From: an uncultured Eubacteriales bacterium
GTDB lineage: Bacteria > Bacillota > Clostridia > Oscillospirales > CAG-272
DNA length: 48,055 nt
Direction: 5' to 3'
NCBI GenBank assembly: GCA_934503195.1
Contig: CAKSVM010000012.1
Location: 1-48,055 of the forward strand
Below the pieces are notes generated by a model, which ran no database searches, was not told where the DNA came from, and saw only the letters and a list, made by a program, of their open reading frames with translations. Made by a program: the position numbers and the translations under genes. Position 1 is the stretch's first letter. Each line of letters begins with the position of its first letter. Positions 1 to 9,120 of the stretch are shown here, piece after piece.

Positions 1-64
<64 letters not shown>

Positions 65-71
65 TCATATG

Positions 72-99
72 AAAAAGTCCGGTTTTGCCGGACTTTTTT
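72..99 (+). terminator. Rho-independent terminator of the tRNA transcript
   Basis: Perfect 6-bp stem GTCCGG (77-82) / CCGGAC (88-93), preceded by A5 and followed by T6. It lies 8 nt after the tRNA CCA. Confidence 0.9.
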
Positions 100-144
100 G
101 TCGCGTTTTTTGCTTTGAGTTTTTAACTTGTTAATATTTTAGCG

Positions 145-173
145 TTGCATTTTGCTGTCCGCTGTGGTATAAT
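145..173 (+). promoter_or_regulatory. Sigma-A promoter of dapL
   Basis: -35 TTGCAT at 145-150, 17-bp spacer, perfect -10 TATAAT at 168-173. The predicted leader is only about 25 nt and carries the ribosome site AAGGAG. Confidence 0.85.
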
Positions 174-202
174 TATGTATCATGGCAAAAAGGAGATAAG
201 TT

Positions 203-1387
203 ATGAAGATCAACGAAAACTATCTGAACCTCAAGGAGAGCTACCTCTTCTCGGATATCGCGAAGAAAACCGCGGCTTATAAGGCCGAAAATCCCGACGC
301 CGACATAATCCGCCTCGGGATCGGCGACGTCACGCTCCCGCTCTGCGACGCGGTGATTGAGGCCTTCCACGCGGCCGTTTCGGAAATGGGGAAGAAGGAG
401 ACCTTCCGCGGCTACGGACCCGAGCAGGGATACGATTTCCTCCGCGACGCGATCCGCGACTATTACAAGGCCGAGGACGGAGTTGTTCTCGATTCCTCCG
501 AGATCTTCATATCCGACGGTGCGAAGAGCGATCTTGGCAACATCCTTGACATCTTCTCGAAGGAGAACAGCGTGCTTGTTCCCGACCCGGTCTATCCGGT
601 CTACGTCGACACGAACGTCATGGACGGCCGCGAGATAAAGTACATATCCGGAAACGCCGAAAACGGCTTCTTACCGCTCCCCGACGAGTCGAAAAAGGCG
701 GATATCATCTACATCTGTTCGCCGAACAACCCGACCGGCGCGGCCTATGACCACGCGGGACTTAAGAAATGGGTCGACTTTGCGCGCGGGAACGGCTCGG
801 TGATTCTCTTCGACTCGGCGTATGAGGCGTTCGTTTCGTCAAAGGAGCTTGTGAGATCGATCTACGAGATCGAGGGCGCGCGGGAGTGCGCGATCGAGTT
901 CTGCTCCTTCTCGAAGATCGCGGGCTTCACCGGAACGAGATGCGGATGGACGATCGTCCCCGAGGAGCTTGAATTCGGCGGCGTGAAGCTTAAAAAGCTC
1001 TGGCTCAGACGTCAGACGACGAAGTTCAACGGAGTTTCGTATCCGGTTCAGAGAGCGGCGGCGGCGGTCTTCACCCCCGAGGGAATGAAGCAGATCCGCG
1101 AAAACCTCGCCTACTACAAGGAGAACGCGAAGACGATCACCGACGCGCTCGACAGGCTCGGAATCTGGTACACCGGCGGCGTGAACTCGCCCTACATCTG
1201 GCTCAGATGCCCGAACGGAATGGGATCGTGGGAGTTCTTCGATCTTCTGCTCACAAAGGCGAATGTCGTCGGAACGCCGGGCGCGGGCTTCGGCGCGATG
1301 GGAGAGGGATTCTTCAGGCTGACCGCCTTCGGCGATCACGCGCGGACAAAGGAGGCGGCTGAGAGAATCGTAAAGCTTCTCGGCTGA
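203..1387 (+). CDS. dapL: LL-diaminopimelate aminotransferase
   Basis: PLP-dependent class I/II aminotransferase that makes LL-diaminopimelate from tetrahydrodipicolinate and glutamate in one step. This is the DAP/lysine route variant found in some Clostridia. It is 394 aa, near the usual family length (about 400-410). Recognisable features are the N-terminal block with RLGIGDVTLPL, the CSPNNPTGAAYD substrate/PLP segment in the middle, and the Schiff-base lysine in SFSKIAGFTGTRCGW. The ATG at 203 follows AAAAGGAGATAAGTT at good spacing. It is monocistronic, between its own promoter and a strong terminator. lysC, an earlier step of the same pathway, lies separately at 26.5 kb. Confidence 0.93.
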   Translation: MKINENYLNLKESYLFSDIAKKTAAYKAENPDADIIRLGIGDVTLPLCDAVIEAFHAAVSEMGKKETFRGYGPEQGYDFLRDAIRDYYKAEDGVVLDSSEIFISDGAKSDLGNILDIFSKENSVLVPDPVYPVYVDTNVMDGREIKYISGNAENGFLPLPDESKKADIIYICSPNNPTGAAYDHAGLKKWVDFARGNGSVILFDSAYEAFVSSKELVRSIYEIEGARECAIEFCSFSKIAGFTGTRCGWTIVPEELEFGGVKLKKLWLRRQTTKFNGVSYPVQRAAAAVFTPEGMKQIRENLAYYKENAKTITDALDRLGIWYTGGVNSPYIWLRCPNGMGSWEFFDLLLTKANVVGTPGAGFGAMGEGFFRLTAFGDHARTKEAAERIVKLLG

Positions 1388-1404
1388 GTTTGATATTGGT
1401 GAAG

Positions 1405-1437
1405 AAATGGGCTGTCGCTGAAGCGACAGCCCATTTT
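1405..1437 (+). terminator. Strong terminator after dapL
   Basis: Long perfect inverted repeat ATGGGCTGTCGCT / AGCGACAGCCCAT with a 2-nt loop, flanked by A-rich and T-rich tracts. It can work in both directions and also separates dapL from the convergent trpB-type gene. Confidence 0.85.
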
Positions 1438-1462
1438 GTGGTGCTGGGGTGGGGATATAGGT

Positions 1463-1484
1463 AAGCGCGGCGTTTGCCGCGCTT
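1463..1484. repeat. GC-rich hairpin between dapL and trpB
   Basis: Palindrome AAGCGCGGC GTTT GCCGCGCTT in the convergent interval 1438-1572. It lacks a T tract, so it may be a weak terminator or a REP-like unit. Nothing else was recognised in this interval. Confidence 0.5.
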
Positions 1485-1572
1485 CGCGCTCCTCTGAGTA
1501 TTCTGTCATATTAAAAATCCATATGCCGACGAAAATCCTCTCGGCGTGACAGCAACGATTTTGGGTTCCTTT

Positions 1573-2940
1573 TTACTGCGGCGGGATGGTCGAGAAGCCC
1601 TTCGCGAGGTCCTCGTCGGACGGGATGTAGTCGGACATCTTTCCGTCGTTGAACTGTTCGTAGGCCGTCATGTCGAAGTATCCGGTTCCGGTCAGGCCGA
1701 AGAGGATCGTCTTCGATTCTCCGGTCTCGCGGCACTTCACCGCTTCGTCGATTGCGCATCTGATCGCGTGGCTCGATTCGGGGGCGGGGAGGATTCCCTC
1801 AACGCGGCAGAATAGCTCGGCCGCCTCGAAGACGTCGGTCTGCTTTACCGAGGTCGCCTCCATGAGTCCGTCGTGGTAGAGCTGCGAGAGAATGCTGCTC
1901 ATGCCGTGATATCTCAGTCCTCCGGCGTGGTTTGCGGCCGGGATGAAGCCGTTTCCGAGCGTGTACATCTTTGCCATCGGGCAGATCATTCCGGTGTCGC
2001 AGAAATCATAGACGAACTTTCCGCGCGTGAGGCTCGGGCAGGACGCCGGCTCGACCGCGATGAATCTGTAATCGGTCTCGCCGCGGAGCTTTTCGCCCAT
2101 GAACGGGGAGATGAGTCCGCCGAGATTTGATCCGCCGCCCGCGCAGCCGATGATTATGTCGGGCTTTACTCCGAGCTTTTCAAAGGCGGTCTTCGCCTCG
2201 AGTCCGATGACGCTCTGGTGGAGAAGCACCTGATTAAGAACGCTTCCGAGAACGTATCTGTAGCCCTCACGCGAGGTAGCGACCTCGACGGCCTCTGAGA
2301 TAGCGCATCCGAGCGAGCCGGTCGTTCCGGGGAACTCGGCGAGAATCTTCTTTCCTACGTTTGTCGTTGGAGACGGGGAAGGCGTGACATCCGCGCCGTA
2401 GGTGCGCATGACCTCGCGGCGGAAGGGCTTCTGTTCGTAGCTGCATTTGACCATGTAAACCTTGCAGTCGAGACCGAAATAAGCGCAGGCCATCGAGAGC
2501 GCGGTACCCCACTGTCCGGCTCCGGTCTCGGTCGTGACTCCCTTGAGTCCCTGCTTTTTCGCGTAGTAGGCCTGGGCGATCGCCGAGTTCAGCTTATGCG
2601 AACCCGAGGTGTTGTTGCCCTCGAACTTGTAGTAGATCTTCGCGGGGGTTCCGAGCTTCTTTTCGAGGTTGTAGGCGCGGCAGAGCGGCGACGGACGGTA
2701 GGTCTTGTAGTATTCGCGGATCTCGGCCGGGATTTCGAAGTAGGGCGTGTTGTCGTCAAGCTCCTGCTTCACAAGCTCGTCGCAGAAGACGGGGGAAAGC
2801 TCCTCAGCCGTCATCGGCTTTCTGGTGCCGGGATTTAAGAGCGGGGCGGGTTTGTTTTTCATGTCCGCGCGGACGTTGTACCATGTTTTCGGAAGGTCTT
2901 CCTCGGAGAGATAAAGTCTGTAGGGGATTTCGTGTGCCAT
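1573..2940 (-). CDS. trpB: Tryptophan synthase beta-like protein, TrpB2 type
   Basis: PLP enzyme of the TrpB family that condenses indole with serine to give tryptophan. The PLP lysine lies in EGNNTSGSHKLNSA, the substrate-carboxylate-type loop in TTETGAGQWGTAL, and the phosphate-binding glycine run in GCAGGGSNLGG. At 455 aa with the N-terminal block MAHEIPYRLYLSEEDLPKTWYN it matches the longer TrpB2 group rather than TrpB1 (about 400 aa). The ORF extends further upstream, but that part is the T-box leader; the chosen ATG at 2940 follows GAAAGAGGTAATAAAA. No trpA, trpC or other trp gene is adjacent. TrpB2 can act alone as an indole-salvage synthase; that role here is inference, but the Trp T-box supports a tryptophan function. 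Confidence 0.92.
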   Translation of the reverse strand: MAHEIPYRLYLSEEDLPKTWYNVRADMKNKPAPLLNPGTRKPMTAEELSPVFCDELVKQELDDNTPYFEIPAEIREYYKTYRPSPLCRAYNLEKKLGTPAKIYYKFEGNNTSGSHKLNSAIAQAYYAKKQGLKGVTTETGAGQWGTALSMACAYFGLDCKVYMVKCSYEQKPFRREVMRTYGADVTPSPSPTTNVGKKILAEFPGTTGSLGCAISEAVEVATSREGYRYVLGSVLNQVLLHQSVIGLEAKTAFEKLGVKPDIIIGCAGGGSNLGGLISPFMGEKLRGETDYRFIAVEPASCPSLTRGKFVYDFCDTGMICPMAKMYTLGNGFIPAANHAGGLRYHGMSSILSQLYHDGLMEATSVKQTDVFEAAELFCRVEGILPAPESSHAIRCAIDEAVKCRETGESKTILFGLTGTGYFDMTAYEQFNDGKMSDYIPSDEDLAKGFSTIPPQ

Positions 2941-2965
2941 TTTTATTACCTCTTTCTTCCGCGGG

Positions 2966-3286
2966 AAACAAAAAACCTGTCCCGCAGATGTAAAATGATC
3001 TGCCGGGACAGGAAAAATCCTGCGGTGCCACCCGAGCTTGACACATATCGTGTCCACTCTTTCGCGTACTCATCGAACAAGACGGCAGTCATTTGGCGCG
3101 TCATTGCGTTCAGTTTCATACACCGACCCTTTTTTCACGGAGAGATCGAAGCTCCGGCTCACTTACTTAAAATCAGTTCGGCTCGCCCTCTGAAGTCCAT
3201 TCGGAATGCCCGTACGTATCGCGATCACACCATCCGCGACTCTCTGTCACGCCTTAAGTATTCTTACTTACCCTTCATCTTCGGTT
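2966..3286 (-). ncRNA. T-box leader, tRNA-Trp specific, controlling trpB
   Basis: On the minus strand the leader carries the T-box core GGGTGGCACCGCAGGA (3033 to 3018), followed by a terminator hairpin CCTGTCCCG.../CGGGACAGG with a T tract (3012 to 2970). Upstream is Stem I: basal strands TACTTAA (about 3260-3254) and TTAAGTA, an AGAGAG motif, and a specifier loop reading GAA-TGG-AC with TGG at 3199-3197, the Trp codon. The antiterminator bulge TGGC would pair with GCCA, which fits discriminator G73 of bacterial tRNA-Trp. Two independent positions therefore point to Trp. Uncharged tRNA-Trp should allow read-through into trpB. Confidence 0.9.
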
Positions 3287-3292
3287 TATCAT

Positions 3293-3321
3293 ATTATATC
3301 ACTGAAGCGCGGGCTTGTCAA
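3293..3321 (-). promoter_or_regulatory. Consensus promoter of the T-box/trpB transcript
   Basis: On the minus strand, -35 TTGACA (3321-3316), 17-bp spacer, -10 TATAAT (3298-3293). Both hexamers are perfect, as expected for a leader controlled by attenuation rather than initiation. Confidence 0.9.
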
Positions 3322-3359
3322 GGGCTTTTTTGAAATTTCCCGAAGTTTGGCGTGAAAGC

Positions 3360-3857
3360 TCATTTCGCGGATTCCGCCGGAATCTTTTTATACAATATCA
3401 CCACCGCGATGACGTCGGCGCAGAAGACAAAGCCGAGAATTCCGAGAATTACCGCCCCGGCTCCGAGAGTATTGTATCCGCCGGCCGCGGCCGGGATCAT
3501 CGCGATTCCCGAGAGAATCAGCGAAATTGTGTCAAAGGCGATGAGAACCACCGAGATTCCGATCGTGAAGATCGTCAGCGTACAGATTATCCCGAAGACG
3601 AAAATTACGATATAAGCCGGAATCTGCGAAAGCTTCAGGATCATCACGCCCTTTGCCGCGCGCTTCGCGTCGTAACTTCGTATGGCGAGAATCGAGTAAG
3701 TGATTGTCATCGGAAGCCCGACTAACCACAGAACGCCGAGAATTATCAGTAGGACAAAGATATTGCCCCCGGGCAGCCTGTTTGTGAAGGCTCCGATCAG
3801 CGTCAGCGCGACAAGATACGGGTAGATTAACGCCGGGATCAGCAGAATTCGTCTCAT
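3360..3857 (-). CDS. Small multi-pass membrane protein, function unknown
   Basis: A 165-aa, very hydrophobic protein with about four to five predicted membrane helices: near residues 5-25, 33-55, 75-97, 100-122 and 132-155. Short polar loops separate them, the longest being SYDAKRAAKG near residue 65, and the tail is short (YKKIPAESAK). No catalytic motif was recognised. It starts 24 bp after the uvrA stop with ribosome site GAAAGGA, so it is probably the last gene of the uvrBA operon. A link to DNA repair is not implied by the sequence. Confidence 0.75.
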   Translation of the reverse strand: MRRILLIPALIYPYLVALTLIGAFTNRLPGGNIFVLLIILGVLWLVGLPMTITYSILAIRSYDAKRAAKGVMILKLSQIPAYIVIFVFGIICTLTIFTIGISVVLIAFDTISLILSGIAMIPAAAGGYNTLGAGAVILGILGFVFCADVIAVVILYKKIPAESAK

Positions 3858-3881
3858 GAAATCGTCCTTTCGCGGTTTAAG

Positions 3882-6716
3882 TCACTTTTTCAGCATTTTT
3901 TTCAGATACTGTCCGGTGTACGATCTCTCACACCCGGCGACCTCCTCGGGAGTTCCGGTCGCGACGATCTCTCCGCCGCCGTCTCCGCCCTCCGGGCCGA
4001 GATCTATGATATAGTCGGCCGTCTTGATCATGTCGAGGTTGTGTTCGATCACAAGCACCGTGTTTCCGGCGTCGACGAGACGCTGGAGAACCTCGATGAG
4101 CTTCTTCACGTCGGCCATGTGGAGTCCGGTCGTCGGCTCGTCGAGAATGTAGATCGTCCTTCCGGTCGGACGCTTTGAAAGCTCGGTCGCGAGTTTCACT
4201 CTCTGCGCCTCGCCGCCCGAAAGGGTCGTTGACGACTGTCCGATCTTTATATATCCGAGTCCGACGTCGTAGAGCGTCTGCAATTTTTTCGCGAGTTTTG
4301 GCAGATTCGAGAAGAACGAAAGCCCTTCCTCAACCGTCATTTCGAGGACGTCAGAGATATTCTTGCCCTTGTACTTGACCTCAAGTGTGTCGCGGTTGTA
4401 GCGTTTTCCCTTGCAGACGTCGCAGGTGACGTAAACGTCGGGCAGAAAGTGCATCTCGATGCACTTGACTCCGTCGCCCTCGCAGGCCTCGCAGCGTCCA
4501 CCCTTGACGTTGAAGCTGAATCTCCCCGAGGTGTAGGCGCGCTTCTTGGCGTCGGGAGTCTTGGCGAAAAGCTCGCGGATGTCGGCGAAAAGCCCCGTGT
4601 AGGTCGCGGGATTCGATCTCGGCGTCCGTCCGATCGGGCTCTGGTCGATGGCGATGATTTTGTCGAGATTTTCGATTCCCTCGATCGAGTCGTACTTTCC
4701 GGGATAGGTTCTCGCGCGGTTCAGGTCTCTTGCCAGCACCTGATAGAGAATCGAGTTGACGAGCGACGATTTTCCCGAGCCTGAGACTCCGGTCACGCAG
4801 CAGAAGAGTCCTAACGGGAACGAGACGTCGATGTGCTTCAGGTTATTCTGAGCCGCGCCGCGGACTGTCAGGAACTTTCCGTTACCCGAGCGGCGCATTG
4901 CCGGAACCTCGATTTTTTCGCGTCCGGAAAGATATGCTCCGGTGATCGAGTCGGGGTTATTCTTTATCTCGTCGGGCGTTCCGGCCGCGACGACCTTTCC
5001 GCCGTGGATTCCGGCTCCGGGGCCGATGTCGACGATGTAATCCGAGGCCTCCATTGTCTCCTCATCGTGTTCGACAACTATAACGCTGTTTCCGGCGTCG
5101 CGGAGATTCTTGAGGGTCGCGATGAGCTTTGAGTTGTCGCGCTGATGGAGTCCGATGCTCGGCTCGTCAAGGATATAGAGGACGCCCATGAGCGACGAGC
5201 CGATCTGCGTCGCGAGTCTGATTCTCTGCGCCTCACCGCCAGAGAGGGTTCCGGCCTTTCTGGCGAGGGTCAGGTAGTCTAGTCCGACGTTTACTAGGAA
5301 TCCGAGTCTTGACCTTACTTCCTTGAGGATTTCCTTCGCGATCGTCTCCTCGGTCGGCGTGAGCCTCAGATTATTCACGAAATCAAGCGCCTTCGTTATC
5401 GACATATGGCAGAACTCGTCGATGTTGAGTCCGCCGACCGTGACGGCGAGCGAGTTTTCGTTCAGTCTCTGTCCGTGGCATTCGGGGCAGGGGATTTCCT
5501 CGACAAAATCCTCGTAGTAGTCGTTCTGACCAGATTCGAGACGCGCCTGTATCGTGTTGATGATTCCGGGGAACTTTACGCGCTTGTCGTGTCCGACGCC
5601 CTCCCAGTACCGGGTGACGTCGTAGGTCTCGTTTCCGGTGCCGTAGAGCAGGACGTTCAGAGCCTTTTCGGAATACTCCGAGATCGGCGTGTCGAGCGTG
5701 AAGCCGTATTTTTTTCCGACCTCCTCAAATAAAGGTCCGTTCCAGCTTTCCTCCTCAAGCGACTTGAAGCCGTTTACCTGAATCGCGCCCTCATGGAGCG
5801 ACAGCGAGCGGTCGGGAATCACCTTGTCGGGCGAGATTACGCGGAGATCTCCGAGTCCCGCGCACTTCGGGCAGGCTCCGAAGGGATTGTTGAACGAGAA
5901 CATTCTCGGCGAAAGCTCGCCGATCGAGATTCCATGCTCCTCGCAGGCGTAGGACTGTGAGAAGGTCATTTCGGTTTCGCCGTCAAAGGTTTCCCCGTCG
6001 CGAAGGACGATCGACACGCCGAGCTCGCCGTCTGTGAGTCTGAGGGCCGTTTCAACCGAATCCGAGAGTCTCGGGCGCATATCGGGGCGGCTTACGAGAC
6101 GGTCGACGACGATCTCGACCGTGTGCTTTATGTTCTTGTCGAGCTTTATCGGCTCGGAGAGGTCGAAGAGCGAGCCGTCGACGCGGACTCTGACGTATCC
6201 GGCTTTTTTCGCGTCCTCGAAGATTTTTTCGTGCATACCCTTCTTGCCCCTGACCATCGGCGCGAGGATCATGAAGCGCGTCCCCTCGGGGAGGAGCGAG
6301 ATCTGATCGATGATCTGATCAGTCGTCTGCTGGCGGATTTCGCGGCCGCATTTCGGGCAGTGGGGGATTCCGATCCGCGCGTAGAGCAGACGGAGATAGT
6401 CGTAGATCTCGGTCACGGTTCCGACGGTCGAGCGGGGATTCTTGGAGGTCGTCTTCTGGTCGATCGAGATCGCGGGCGAAAGTCCCTCGATGCTGTCGAG
6501 ATCGGGTTTGTCGAGCTGACCTAAGAACATTCTCGCGTAGGACGAGAGCGATTCGACAAAGCGTCTGTGACCCTCGGCGTAGATCGTGTCAAAGGCGAGC
6601 GAGGATTTTCCCGAGCCCGAGAGTCCGGTGAAGACGACGAGCTTGTCGCGCGGGATTGTCAGGTCGATGTTTTTGAGATTGTGAACGCGCACACCGCGCA
6701 GTGTCAGATTTGACAT
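3882..6716 (-). CDS. uvrA: Excinuclease ABC subunit A
   Basis: DNA-damage-recognition ATPase of nucleotide excision repair, 944 aa, the normal length. It shows the two ABC modules of the family: Walker A GLSGSGKSSLAF near residue 35 and GVSGSGKSSLVN near 640, and two signature motifs LSGGEAQRIRLA and LSGGEAQRVKLA, each followed by an ILDEP Walker B. Zinc-finger cysteines are seen in CPKCGREIR, CPECHGQR and CEACEGDGVKC...CDVCKGKRY. It works with UvrB, encoded just upstream on the same strand. The ATG at 6716 is preceded by AAAGGAAACAAA. Confidence 0.98.
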   Translation of the reverse strand: MSNLTLRGVRVHNLKNIDLTIPRDKLVVFTGLSGSGKSSLAFDTIYAEGHRRFVESLSSYARMFLGQLDKPDLDSIEGLSPAISIDQKTTSKNPRSTVGTVTEIYDYLRLLYARIGIPHCPKCGREIRQQTTDQIIDQISLLPEGTRFMILAPMVRGKKGMHEKIFEDAKKAGYVRVRVDGSLFDLSEPIKLDKNIKHTVEIVVDRLVSRPDMRPRLSDSVETALRLTDGELGVSIVLRDGETFDGETEMTFSQSYACEEHGISIGELSPRMFSFNNPFGACPKCAGLGDLRVISPDKVIPDRSLSLHEGAIQVNGFKSLEEESWNGPLFEEVGKKYGFTLDTPISEYSEKALNVLLYGTGNETYDVTRYWEGVGHDKRVKFPGIINTIQARLESGQNDYYEDFVEEIPCPECHGQRLNENSLAVTVGGLNIDEFCHMSITKALDFVNNLRLTPTEETIAKEILKEVRSRLGFLVNVGLDYLTLARKAGTLSGGEAQRIRLATQIGSSLMGVLYILDEPSIGLHQRDNSKLIATLKNLRDAGNSVIVVEHDEETMEASDYIVDIGPGAGIHGGKVVAAGTPDEIKNNPDSITGAYLSGREKIEVPAMRRSGNGKFLTVRGAAQNNLKHIDVSFPLGLFCCVTGVSGSGKSSLVNSILYQVLARDLNRARTYPGKYDSIEGIENLDKIIAIDQSPIGRTPRSNPATYTGLFADIRELFAKTPDAKKRAYTSGRFSFNVKGGRCEACEGDGVKCIEMHFLPDVYVTCDVCKGKRYNRDTLEVKYKGKNISDVLEMTVEEGLSFFSNLPKLAKKLQTLYDVGLGYIKIGQSSTTLSGGEAQRVKLATELSKRPTGRTIYILDEPTTGLHMADVKKLIEVLQRLVDAGNTVLVIEHNLDMIKTADYIIDLGPEGGDGGGEIVATGTPEEVAGCERSYTGQYLKKMLKK

Positions 6717-6732
6717 TTTGTTTCCTTTCTTT

Positions 6733-7009
6733 TCAGAAAAAGCTTAACTGCCCGCCCGACGAGGACGGCAGGAATTTTATAAAGTCAAAGAATTTTTCAA
6801 AGTCGGAGTACCACGCGAGCCCGAGTTTATCGCAGAGCGCGAGGAGTCTGTCGTTTGAGTCGCTGAGAATTTCGTGTCGAGAACCTTTCGGAAGTCGGGC
6901 AGACGTTCGGCTCGATTTTTTCGCAGAGTCGGTCGTCAATGAGACTCGTTTCGCAGTGCGCGTAAGGGTCGCTCATCGCCCCGGTCGGGATCACGCGGAT
7001 TTTTCGTTT
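6733..7009 (-). pseudogene. Decayed fragment of a radical-SAM (SPL-like) gene between uvrB and uvrA
   Basis: No intact gene fills the 296 bp between uvrB and uvrA. Straight after the uvrB stop, one minus-strand frame reads KKRKIRVIPTGAMSDPYAHCE, recalling the GxMSDPYxPxE segment of spore-photolyase-like radical SAM proteins. It breaks up and stops near 6820. A second frame, open from about 6870 to 6733, then reads LLALCDKLGLAWYSDFEKFFDFIK and ends in TGA, like such a family's C-terminus. The arrangement suggests a gene reduced by an internal deletion plus a frameshift. The family call is from memory of motifs and is tentative. Confidence 0.45.
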
Positions 7010-7012
7010 CTT

Positions 7013-8995
7013 TTAACTCCGCAAAGCCTTGATCTGGTCGCGCAGGGCGGCGGCGCGCTCGAATTCGAGCTTCTTCGCGGCGGCTTTCATTTCGGTCGTG
7101 AGATCCTCGATGAGCTTTTCCTTTTCTGCGGCCGTGAGCTTCTTGTTCTCGCGCTTTGCCTTTGAAAGCTTGTTTTCGGCCGACGACTCGGCCTCCTTCT
7201 TTCCGATCTCGATGAGATCGCGGACGCTCTTCTTTATCGTCTGCGGGGTGATTCCGTGCGCCTTGTTGTATTCGGTCTGGATGAGACGGCGGCGGTTTGT
7301 CTCCTCGATCGCGGCTTCCATTGACGGGGTGACCGTGTCGGCGTACATTATGACGCGTCCCTCGGAGTTGCGGGCGGCGCGGCCGATTGTCTGTATCAGC
7401 GCGGTTTCGGAGCGTAAGAAGCCCTCCTTGTCGGCGTCAAGGATCGCCACAAGCGAAACCTCGGGGATATCGAGTCCCTCGCGCAGGAGGTTTATTCCGA
7501 CAAGCACGTCAAAGACTCCGAGTCTGAGATCGCGGATGATTTCGCTCCGCTCCATCGTCTCGACATTGTGGTGGATGTATTTGACCTTGATGAGGTTCAT
7601 TTCGAGGAAGTCGGTCAGATCCTCGGCCATCTTTTTCGTCAGCGTCGTGACGAGAACCCGCTCGCCCTTGGCGGTCGTCGCGCGGATTTCACCGATCAGA
7701 TCCTCGATCTGCCCCTTGACGGGTCGGACGTCGATTTCGGGGTCGAGAAGCCCGGTCGGGCGGATGATCTGCTCGACAATCTGCGAGGAATGCTTCTTCT
7801 CGTACTCGGCCGGGGTCGCGCTGACGAAGATGACCTGATTTATCTTCTTCTCGAACTCATCGAAAAAGAGCGGACGGTTGTCATAGGCCGACGGCAGACG
7901 GAAACCGTAGTCGACGAGATTTTTCTTTCTCGCGCGGTCGCCGCCGCTCATTCCCTTGACCTGCGGGAGGGTGACGTGGGACTCGTCGATGAAGAGCAGG
8001 AAGTCCTTCGGGAAGTAGTCGAGCAGCGTATACGGAGTCGAACCCGGCTTGCGCCCCGACATGACGCAGGAATAGTTTTCGATACCCGAGCAGTAGCCGA
8101 TCTCACGGAGCATTTCGAGATCATATTTCGTACGTTCCTCGATTCTCTGAGCCTCAAGGAGCATATTCTGCGAGCGGAACCAGTCGACGCGGTCGTTCAT
8201 CTCGCGCTCAATCTCGACAAGGGCGGCCTCGCGGCGGTCGTCGGTGACGGCGTAGTGTGTCGCGGGGAAGATCGAGACGTAGCTGAGAGTTCGCAAAAGC
8301 TCGCCGGTGAGGGTGTTGATCTCGGACAGCCGTTCGATCTCGTCGCCGAAGAACTCGACTCTGATTGCCTTGTCGCCCGACGAGGCGGGGAAGATCTCGA
8401 CGACGTCGCCGCGCACCCGGAATTTGTCGCGGACGAAATTTATGTCATTCCGGTCGTAGTTCAGTGAGACGAGGCGCGAGGTCAGCTCGTCGCGCTCCAT
8501 GACCATTCCGGGACGCAGACCGATCAGCATCGACTGGTACTGCTCGGGATCACCGAGCGAATATATGCAGGAGACCGACGACACGATGATCACGTCGCGG
8601 CGTTCGAGCAGCGCGCTGGTCGCGCTGTGGCGGAGCATATCTATTTCGTCATTTATCGAGCTGTCCTTTTCGATATAGACGTCCTTGCCGGGGATGTAGG
8701 CCTCGGGCTGGTAATAATCGTAGTAGGAGACGAAGAACTCGACAGCGTTTTCGGGGAAGAACTCGCGGAATTCCGAGCAGAGCTGCGCGGCGAGGGTCTT
8801 GTTGTGCGCGAGAACGAGCGTGGGGCGGTTGACCTCGGCGATGATGTTCGCCATTGTGAAGGTCTTTCCGGAGCCTGTGACGCCGAGGAGGGTCTGTCCC
8901 TTCATTCCGGCCTCGACGCCGGCCGAGAGCTTTGTTATCGCCTCGGGCTGATCGCCCGTCGGCTTGTAGGGAGAGTGAAGTCTGAATCTGTCCAT
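7013..8995 (-). CDS. uvrB: Excinuclease ABC subunit B
   Basis: Helicase-like subunit that loads on damaged DNA and recruits UvrC; 660 aa, full length. Motifs seen: Walker A GVTGSGKTFTMA near residue 40, the beta-hairpin block YYDYYQPEAYIPGKDVYIEKD near 92-112, DEXX-type FIDESH near 335, motif V/VI region LLREGLDIPEVSLVAILDADKEGFLRS and QTIGRAARN, and a C-terminal UVR domain that ends KKLEFERAAALRDQIKALR. First gene of the uvrB-(pseudogene)-uvrA-membrane protein unit. Ribosome site GAGAGGACAAA precedes the ATG at 8995. Confidence 0.98.
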   Translation of the reverse strand: MDRFRLHSPYKPTGDQPEAITKLSAGVEAGMKGQTLLGVTGSGKTFTMANIIAEVNRPTLVLAHNKTLAAQLCSEFREFFPENAVEFFVSYYDYYQPEAYIPGKDVYIEKDSSINDEIDMLRHSATSALLERRDVIIVSSVSCIYSLGDPEQYQSMLIGLRPGMVMERDELTSRLVSLNYDRNDINFVRDKFRVRGDVVEIFPASSGDKAIRVEFFGDEIERLSEINTLTGELLRTLSYVSIFPATHYAVTDDRREAALVEIEREMNDRVDWFRSQNMLLEAQRIEERTKYDLEMLREIGYCSGIENYSCVMSGRKPGSTPYTLLDYFPKDFLLFIDESHVTLPQVKGMSGGDRARKKNLVDYGFRLPSAYDNRPLFFDEFEKKINQVIFVSATPAEYEKKHSSQIVEQIIRPTGLLDPEIDVRPVKGQIEDLIGEIRATTAKGERVLVTTLTKKMAEDLTDFLEMNLIKVKYIHHNVETMERSEIIRDLRLGVFDVLVGINLLREGLDIPEVSLVAILDADKEGFLRSETALIQTIGRAARNSEGRVIMYADTVTPSMEAAIEETNRRRLIQTEYNKAHGITPQTIKKSVRDLIEIGKKEAESSAENKLSKAKRENKKLTAAEKEKLIEDLTTEMKAAAKKLEFERAAALRDQIKALRS

Positions 8996-9024
8996 TTTGT
9001 CCTCTCAAAAATTTTCTTACTTCT

Positions 9025-9053
9025 ATTATATCAGAATTATTTTATAAAGTCAA
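9025..9053 (-). promoter_or_regulatory. Sigma-A promoter of the uvrB operon
   Basis: On the minus strand, -35 TTGACT (9053-9048), 17-bp spacer, -10 TATAAT (9030-9025), about 30 bp before the uvrB ATG. No convincing LexA/SOS-box palindrome was seen around it. Confidence 0.85.
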
Positions 9054-9120
9054 GAAGGGAGCGGACGATCGTCAGCTCCCACAGTGAGAATTTTTGTGTA
9101 AAAAAGTTTGTTCTTTTGGT

